Part shown: positions 1 through 2,895 of the stretch, in pieces
Layout: each line of letters starts with the position of its first letter
Numbering within the stretch: the first letter of the stretch is position 1
NCBI GenBank assembly: GCA_036389695.1
Contig: DASVWG010000224.1
Coordinates: forward strand, 1-5,814
Reading direction: 5' to 3'
Source of the DNA: JALZHR01 sp036389695
GTDB lineage: Bacteria; Acidobacteriota; Blastocatellia; Pyrinomonadales; Pyrinomonadaceae
Length of the DNA: 5,814 bases
Made by a program: the position numbers and the translations under genes
The notes under the pieces: generated by a model
Databases searched by the model: none
Told to the model about the DNA's origin: nothing
The model's input: only the letters and a program-made list of their open reading frames with translations

Positions 1-82
1 TTTTTACCAGAGCTTTTCGGGTAATGCTTGTTCGTATTATTCTCTGATAAGAATAAAAGCCGAACTTGGATTTTGAGATTAA

Positions 83-121
83 GAATGTCCCGGAGCGTTC
101 GATAAAGTCGCGAATCGTGAA
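83..121 (+). repeat. Dispersed repeat, copy 1
   Basis: This 39-nt segment aligns with 2598-2637 in the same orientation at 31 of 40 positions with one single-base gap. The shared blocks are GAATGTC, CGG, GCGT, ATAAAG and TCGTGAA. The single-base gap breaks any common reading frame, so this looks like a non-coding repeat rather than a shared protein motif. The two copies flank the two-component operon. The family is not recognised; the element could be a degenerate REP-like or MITE-like sequence. Confidence 0.55.
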
Positions 122-227
122 TTTACAGGCACGGATACTAAAAGAAGAAACTTCTCTGGCGTCAATCTCTGCTTGCTGCTCTGGCGGGCAGCTTGAAAAA
201 TTCAGATTCGCTTCATTTTGAGATAAC

Positions 228-255
228 TTTTAATCATTAGATTTTAATCATCAGA
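228..255 (+). repeat. Tandem 14-bp duplication
   Basis: Two adjacent 14-bp units, TTTTAATCATTAGA (228-241) and TTTTAATCATCAGA (242-255), differ at one base. The second unit runs into the left arm of the hairpin at 251-285. It is a small local duplication. Paired direct repeats are the kind of site LytTR regulators use, but neither unit fits the usual GTT-containing LytTR half-site, so no binding role is assigned. Confidence 0.6.
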
Positions 256-285
256 GCGGCGCAACTCTTTCGCCGCCTGCTCTGA
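251..285. other. GC-rich hairpin with 4-nt bulge
   Basis: TCAGAGC (251-257) pairs with GCTCTGA (279-285) and GGCG (258-261) pairs with CGCC (271-274). This leaves a 9-nt loop (262-270) and a 4-nt bulge (275-278). Neither strand has a clear T-run after the stem, so it is not a typical intrinsic terminator. It lies about 70 bp past the stop of the leftward operon and could stabilise or end that transcript. Confidence 0.45.
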
Positions 286-341
286 GCCGGTTACTTTACC
301 TGCGCGGAATTACGACGGGCAAAAGCAGGAACTCTCATTTT

Positions 342-357
342 AAAAAAGCTCAGAGCT
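342..357 (-). terminator. Weak candidate terminator of the two-component operon
   Basis: On the minus strand, AGCT-CTG-AGCT (354-357 and 347-350) overlaps the stop codon of the response regulator and runs straight into six T residues. The position and T-run suit an intrinsic terminator. However, the perfect stem is only 4 bp and the loop only 3 nt, so it would be weak. The stronger hairpin at 251-285 may help instead. Confidence 0.22.
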
Positions 358-1126
358 ATTTTCCGGTTAAGGCTAGTATCAATCTCTCATGATAAGTACG
401 GCTTAAATTAAGCTCCTGACCGCTCTTTAAAATAATTAACTGGTCGCCGTTAAAGAGCGGGTGAAGTGATTTAATGCGGTCGATATTGACGATGGTCGAG
501 CGGTGAATACGGAGAAAATTTTCCGGGTCGAGCTTTTGTTCAAAATCGGACAATTTTTCGCGGATGAGATGCGTTTCGCGCCCGACGTGAAGCTCAAGAT
601 AATGCCCGGAGGCGCCGATCCAATCCACCTCTGCCGTCAAAATTAAAATCGTGCCGCGCGAGGTTTTTACCGGAATACGTCTCAGGTATTTCGGTTCATT
701 CTTTACTTCTTTCAATAGTCGGCGCAGCCGCCCCTCAATTTCCGCCACATCCGCTGAACGCGGAAGTTTGATTTCCCGTTTAGCCCTCTCGACGGCTTTA
801 CCCAAACGCTGCCTGTCAATCGGTTTGAGAAGATAATCGACCGCATTTGTTTCGAACGCCCGGAGAGCAAACTCGTCGTAAGCGGTGACGAAAATCACCG
901 CCGGCATTTTTTCGACGCCAATCGTGTCGATTACGTCAAAACCGCTGATTTTCGGCATCTGCACGTCGAGAAAAACCAAATCCGGGTGCATGTTTTGAAT
1001 TGCTTCGATAGCCTCGCGACCGTTTTCGCACTCGGCGATTATTTCGATTTCCCGGTCATCGAGCGAGAGCTTTATGCGTTCGCGCGCCAGTTCCACATCG
1101 TCAACAATAATTGTCCGAATACTCAT
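356..1126 (-). CDS. LytTR-family response regulator
   Basis: This is a 256-residue cytoplasmic DNA-binding response regulator, the usual length for the family. Residues 3-120 form the receiver domain: acidic pair D9/D10, phospho-acceptor D54 in LVFLDVQMP, switch T81 in FVTAYDEFAL, and K101 in YLLKPID. A charged linker (about 121-146) follows. Residues 147-252 form the LytTR domain, with the typical FLRIHRS motif (204-210), the following VN, and a C-terminal LSRTYHERL. The ATG start lies 5 nt past the stop of the upstream kinase, with a GGAA ribosome binding site inside the kinase's last codons, so the two are cotranscribed and probably coupled. The neighbouring kinase should phosphorylate D54, and the LytTR domain would then bind paired direct repeats at target promoters. 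All key receiver residues are present, so the protein should be functional. Its targets are not visible here; the divergent surface-protein gene is one candidate. Confidence 0.97.
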   Translation of the reverse strand: MSIRTIIVDDVELARERIKLSLDDREIEIIAECENGREAIEAIQNMHPDLVFLDVQMPKISGFDVIDTIGVEKMPAVIFVTAYDEFALRAFETNAVDYLLKPIDRQRLGKAVERAKREIKLPRSADVAEIEGRLRRLLKEVKNEPKYLRRIPVKTSRGTILILTAEVDWIGASGHYLELHVGRETHLIREKLSDFEQKLDPENFLRIHRSTIVNIDRIKSLHPLFNGDQLIILKSGQELNLSRTYHERLILALTGK

Positions 1127-1131
1127 ATTAT

Positions 1132-2226
1132 TTATTCCGGCAGATGTTCCCGGAAAGGTATTTCCATATCGACCACAACGCCGCTGCCGGGCACGCCGCG
1201 GATTTCAAATTTATGCGCGTCGCCGTAAAGGTTTCTCAGGCGGGCGCGGGTGTTCTCAAGCCCGATTCCATCACCGTCGCTGAAGTTTTTTGTTTGCTCA
1301 TTTTGCACTAACCCGACACCATTATCGCGCACCCGCAGAAAGAGACTTTCGTTTTCTCGCCCGGCGGAAATTTCGATTTGCCCGCCTCCTTCGAGCGGCG
1401 CGATGCCGTGTTTAATCGCATTTTCGACCAAGGGCTGGAGGATCAGATTCGGGACCAGTGCATCCAAAACCTCAGGCTGTATTTCCCATTTGACCGTTAA
1501 CCTTTTACCCATCAGCGTTTGATGAATCTGGAGAAGAGCGTCTAAAAATTCCAACTCTTCCTTGAGCCTTATCTCCTGCGCCTTATCTTTTCTAAGTGCC
1601 GCGCGGAACAGATCGCCCAGTTTGGTGATTATCTGTTCGGCGTCCGCCGGCGAACGGTACACCAGTGCCGAGATGGCGTTTAGAATGTTAAAGAAAAAAT
1701 GCGGATGAAGCTGCATCTTGAGCATTTGCAGCTCAGCCTGCTGCAAACGGAAAGCGCGTTCCTGCGATTCACGAAAGAAAAAATATGCTTGCTGAATTCC
1801 GATGACGGCGGCATTTCGCAGAAACGATGTGGAGATGAAGCTGAAAAGATTATTTACGTTAAATACGCTGCTCCAGAACCCTTCCTCCCTTAATATGTTA
1901 AAGGCTAATAGTCCGAGATGATACCCGAGATGCTGAATCGCGCCGGTTAAAATAACAAACAATAAATGAAGAAATAAATTGCGCCGGAAATGTCGGCTGC
2001 TGATTCGAAAATAATAACCCAGAGATAAGATTAAAGGAGTAATCAGCGCTGAAATGCCGCATCCCCAGATAAGACGGGCAATCACTATCCAGGTGCCTCC
2101 CGATTGCGGATTTTGCGAGCCGTAAATATAAACCTGCGGAAGCTGGACGGCAAAAAGAATCGCGTGCGCGGCTATAATTAACGCTCCTATTCGCCAGATT
2201 GGCTTATTTTTGAGACTTATCTTCAC
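1132..2226 (-). CDS. LytS-type membrane sensor histidine kinase
   Basis: This 364-residue inner-membrane sensor kinase is the partner of the downstream LytTR regulator. The N-terminal half has about four hydrophobic segments (near residues 12-30, 46-72, 83-108 and 125-150), with no obvious periplasmic sensor domain. A short coiled linker (152-170) leads to the His_kinase domain with QLHPHFFFNILNAIS, where H176 is the likely phospho-acceptor. The HATPase domain follows, with the N box LVENAIKHG (N269), the G1 box DNGVG (301-305) and the G2 box GIGLENTRARL (320-330). It begins with GTG at 2224-2226; the next in-frame Met lies far inside, after the membrane segments, so GTG is preferred. The GTG overlaps the stop of a possible small ORF as GTGA, and its own stop is 5 nt before the regulator's ATG. 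The stimulus is unknown; the compact four-helix input suggests a membrane-associated or small-molecule signal. Confidence 0.96.
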   Translation of the reverse strand: MKISLKNKPIWRIGALIIAAHAILFAVQLPQVYIYGSQNPQSGGTWIVIARLIWGCGISALITPLILSLGYYFRISSRHFRRNLFLHLLFVILTGAIQHLGYHLGLLAFNILREEGFWSSVFNVNNLFSFISTSFLRNAAVIGIQQAYFFFRESQERAFRLQQAELQMLKMQLHPHFFFNILNAISALVYRSPADAEQIITKLGDLFRAALRKDKAQEIRLKEELEFLDALLQIHQTLMGKRLTVKWEIQPEVLDALVPNLILQPLVENAIKHGIAPLEGGGQIEISAGRENESLFLRVRDNGVGLVQNEQTKNFSDGDGIGLENTRARLRNLYGDAHKFEIRGVPGSGVVVDMEIPFREHLPE

Positions 2227-2405
2227 AGAGACAATTTCTTCCCGGCTTCGCGCCGGAGCGGGTTAAAATTTTTGTGTAAATGAGCTGTCGTTGAAACTGC
2301 CGTCGGCAGCCTGTTTTCGCTTAATAAATCTTCGAGCTTCTTGTAATCCTTTAATACCCGGTCTGAAACTTCAAGCGTAATTGGTTTAAGCTCCTGCGTT
2401 TGCAA
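2223..2405 (-). CDS. Possible small ORF coupled to the kinase
   Basis: This is a 60-codon frame with a charged, soluble composition (pI probably basic) and no membrane segment or recognised domain. Residues 10-30 (ITLEVSDRVLKDYKKLEDLL) look helical. The support is positional: its TGA overlaps the kinase GTG by 4 nt, the classical arrangement for translational coupling. Against it, the only start is TTG, no good Shine-Dalgarno precedes it, and a 13-bp inverted repeat has one arm within its coding part and one just upstream. It could be a real small protein of the two-component operon, a leader peptide controlling kinase translation, or a chance frame. No family is recognised and no function is assigned. 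Confidence 0.38.
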   Translation of the reverse strand: MQTQELKPITLEVSDRVLKDYKKLEDLLSENRLPTAVSTTAHLHKNFNPLRREAGKKLSL

Positions 2406-2435
2406 TAAACGCTGATTAAATCCATTTACACAAAA
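2270..2435. repeat. 13-bp inverted repeat around the small ORF
   Basis: TTTTGTGTAAATG (2270-2282) is perfectly repeated in inverted orientation as CATTTACACAAAA (2423-2435), 140 nt apart. One arm lies upstream of the TTG start of the small ORF and the other within its codons for HLHKN. Paired in the leftward transcript, the arms would enclose the start codon in a long loop. Alternatively they are terminal repeats of a small MITE-like insertion. No target-site duplication is visible next to the arms. Confidence 0.5.
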
Positions 2436-2461
2436 TTATTTATTAGCTTTTTAAGTTACAA
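2435..2461 (-). promoter_or_regulatory. Weak candidate promoter for the two-component operon
   Basis: On the minus strand TTGTAA (2461-2456) resembles a -35 box at 4 of 6 positions and AATAAT (2440-2435) a -10 box at 5 of 6, with a 15-nt spacer. The location, just before the small ORF and kinase, is where an operon promoter is expected. The short spacer and the AT-rich background mean this could be chance. The -10 touches an arm of the inverted repeat at 2423-2435. Confidence 0.22.
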
Positions 2462-2497
2462 AAATCTCCCGTCCGAGTGCAAAGCCGACTTCAAGTG

Positions 2498-2556
2498 TTC
2501 AGCTTTCGCGCCGGTCACGTCGTTTTGCCTTCTGCGTTCACACCAAGGAAGCTGAA
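2498..2556. other. Inverted repeat with 39-nt loop
   Basis: TTCAGCTTTC (2498-2507) pairs with GGAAGCTGAA (2547-2556) with one G-U wobble, enclosing 39 nt. It lies in the GC-richer intergenic segment that also carries the dispersed repeat, and may be part of the same degenerate element. No T-run follows it on either strand. Confidence 0.35.
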
Positions 2557-2597
2557 ACCACGCTATTATCCTATAAGAGCTGTCCAAACCATATTCG

Positions 2598-2637
2598 GAA
2601 TGTCACGGGGCGTATCAATAAAGGGATGAGTCGTGAA
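2598..2637 (+). repeat. Dispersed repeat, copy 2
   Basis: This 40-nt segment is the partner of 83-121, with the same orientation, 31 matching positions and one extra base. It lies about 190 bp upstream of the small ORF start, so the two copies bracket the whole two-component operon. The surrounding 2461-2665 segment is compositionally unlike the AT-rich DNA beside it and may belong to the same element. Confidence 0.55.
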
Positions 2638-2761
2638 AATCTCGACCTGCGAAGGATGTCGCTATTTAGAATTAGTTAATGGAATTATTATCTGAAAGCG
2701 TTGATATGAAATTCCCCGCGCTTTTGTTTTCAATAAGATAGAAAATTGTTATTGTCAACAC

Positions 2762-2805
2762 TTTTAGTTAAACTGACGCTTGCTCATTTGTCTGTTTAAC
2801 TAAAA
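2762..2805. promoter_or_regulatory. Near-perfect 16-bp inverted repeat, candidate operator or leader hairpin
   Basis: TTTTAGTTAAACTGAC (2762-2777) is the inverted partner of GTCTGTTTAACTAAAA (2790-2805) at 15 of 16 positions, with the outer 12 bp perfect, around a 12-nt centre. It lies 90-135 bp before the ATG of the large surface-protein gene. A weak promoter-like pair overlaps it on the plus strand: TTGTTA at 2746-2751, then 17 nt, then TAAACT at 2769-2774. It could be an operator for a dimeric regulator or form a hairpin in the leader. The T-run at 2816-2823 is about 10 nt past the stem, too far for a standard terminator. LytTR regulators usually bind direct repeats, so the binder may be another protein. 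Confidence 0.5.
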
Positions 2806-2839
2806 TCGAAAAAAGTTTTTTTTCGAAAATGTCTTTTCG
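2806..2839 (+). other. Competing A/T-rich hairpins
   Basis: TCGAAAAAA (2806-2814) can pair with TTTTTTCGA (2818-2826). CGAAAA (2824-2829) can instead pair with TTTTCG (2834-2839). The two stems share bases 2824-2826 and so exclude each other. They follow directly on the inverted repeat at 2762-2805 and precede the large gene. This may be a leader structure or simply A/T-tract composition. Confidence 0.3.
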
Positions 2840-2882
2840 CCAAAGCCGGAGAGACTGTAAGAAGAGCCGTCAGGAAATTTTC

Positions 2883-2888
2883 GGGGGA
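2883..2888 (+). promoter_or_regulatory. Ribosome binding site of the large surface-protein gene
   Basis: GGGGGA ends 7 nt before the ATG at 2896, a good Shine-Dalgarno at normal spacing. It favours this ATG over the second in-frame ATG at 2902, which would lie 13 nt away. Confidence 0.7.
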
Positions 2889-2895
2889 AATAATA

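Larger units (their letters stand above)
1..355. other. Non-coding stretch downstream of the two-component operon
   Basis: No reading frame here has a credible start, ribosome binding site and length. One plus frame is open from about 57 to 221, but it has no ATG and resembles nothing recognised. The stretch does hold small structures: one copy of a diverged dispersed repeat (83-121), a 14-bp tandem duplication (228-255), a GC-rich hairpin (251-285) and a weak hairpin with a T-run at the end of the response regulator gene (342-357). The leftward operon therefore seems to end here. Confidence 0.6.
2406..2895. other. Shared intergenic region between divergent units
   Basis: About 490 bp separate the leftward two-component operon from the rightward surface-protein gene. 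No convincing gene lies inside. The first half (2455-2680) is GC-richer, carries the second copy of the dispersed repeat and is open in one frame on each strand without a start or ribosome binding site. The second half (2690-2895) is AT-rich and contains a strong inverted repeat, A/T hairpins and the leader of the large gene. Promoters for both directions should lie here; no strong consensus box is visible. Confidence 0.6.

Noticed and set aside
57..221. 54-codon open plus frame in the left flank
   Set aside because: It has no start codon or Shine-Dalgarno, and its similarity to 2598-2637 has a frame-breaking base, so it is not coding.
651..2000. Several plus-strand frames of 60-90 codons opposite the regulator and kinase
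   Set aside because: They are antisense to genes with complete catalytic motifs and have no domains or ribosome binding sites.
2753..2758. Perfect TTGACA -35 box on the minus strand
   Set aside because: At 17 nt spacing the -10 is only TATTGA (3 of 6), and the nearest leftward gene is about 350 bp away, so the box is probably chance.
2762..2823. Inverted repeat plus T-run as an intrinsic terminator
   Set aside because: The eight T residues begin about 10 nt after the stem and no rightward gene ends upstream, so a terminator is unlikely.
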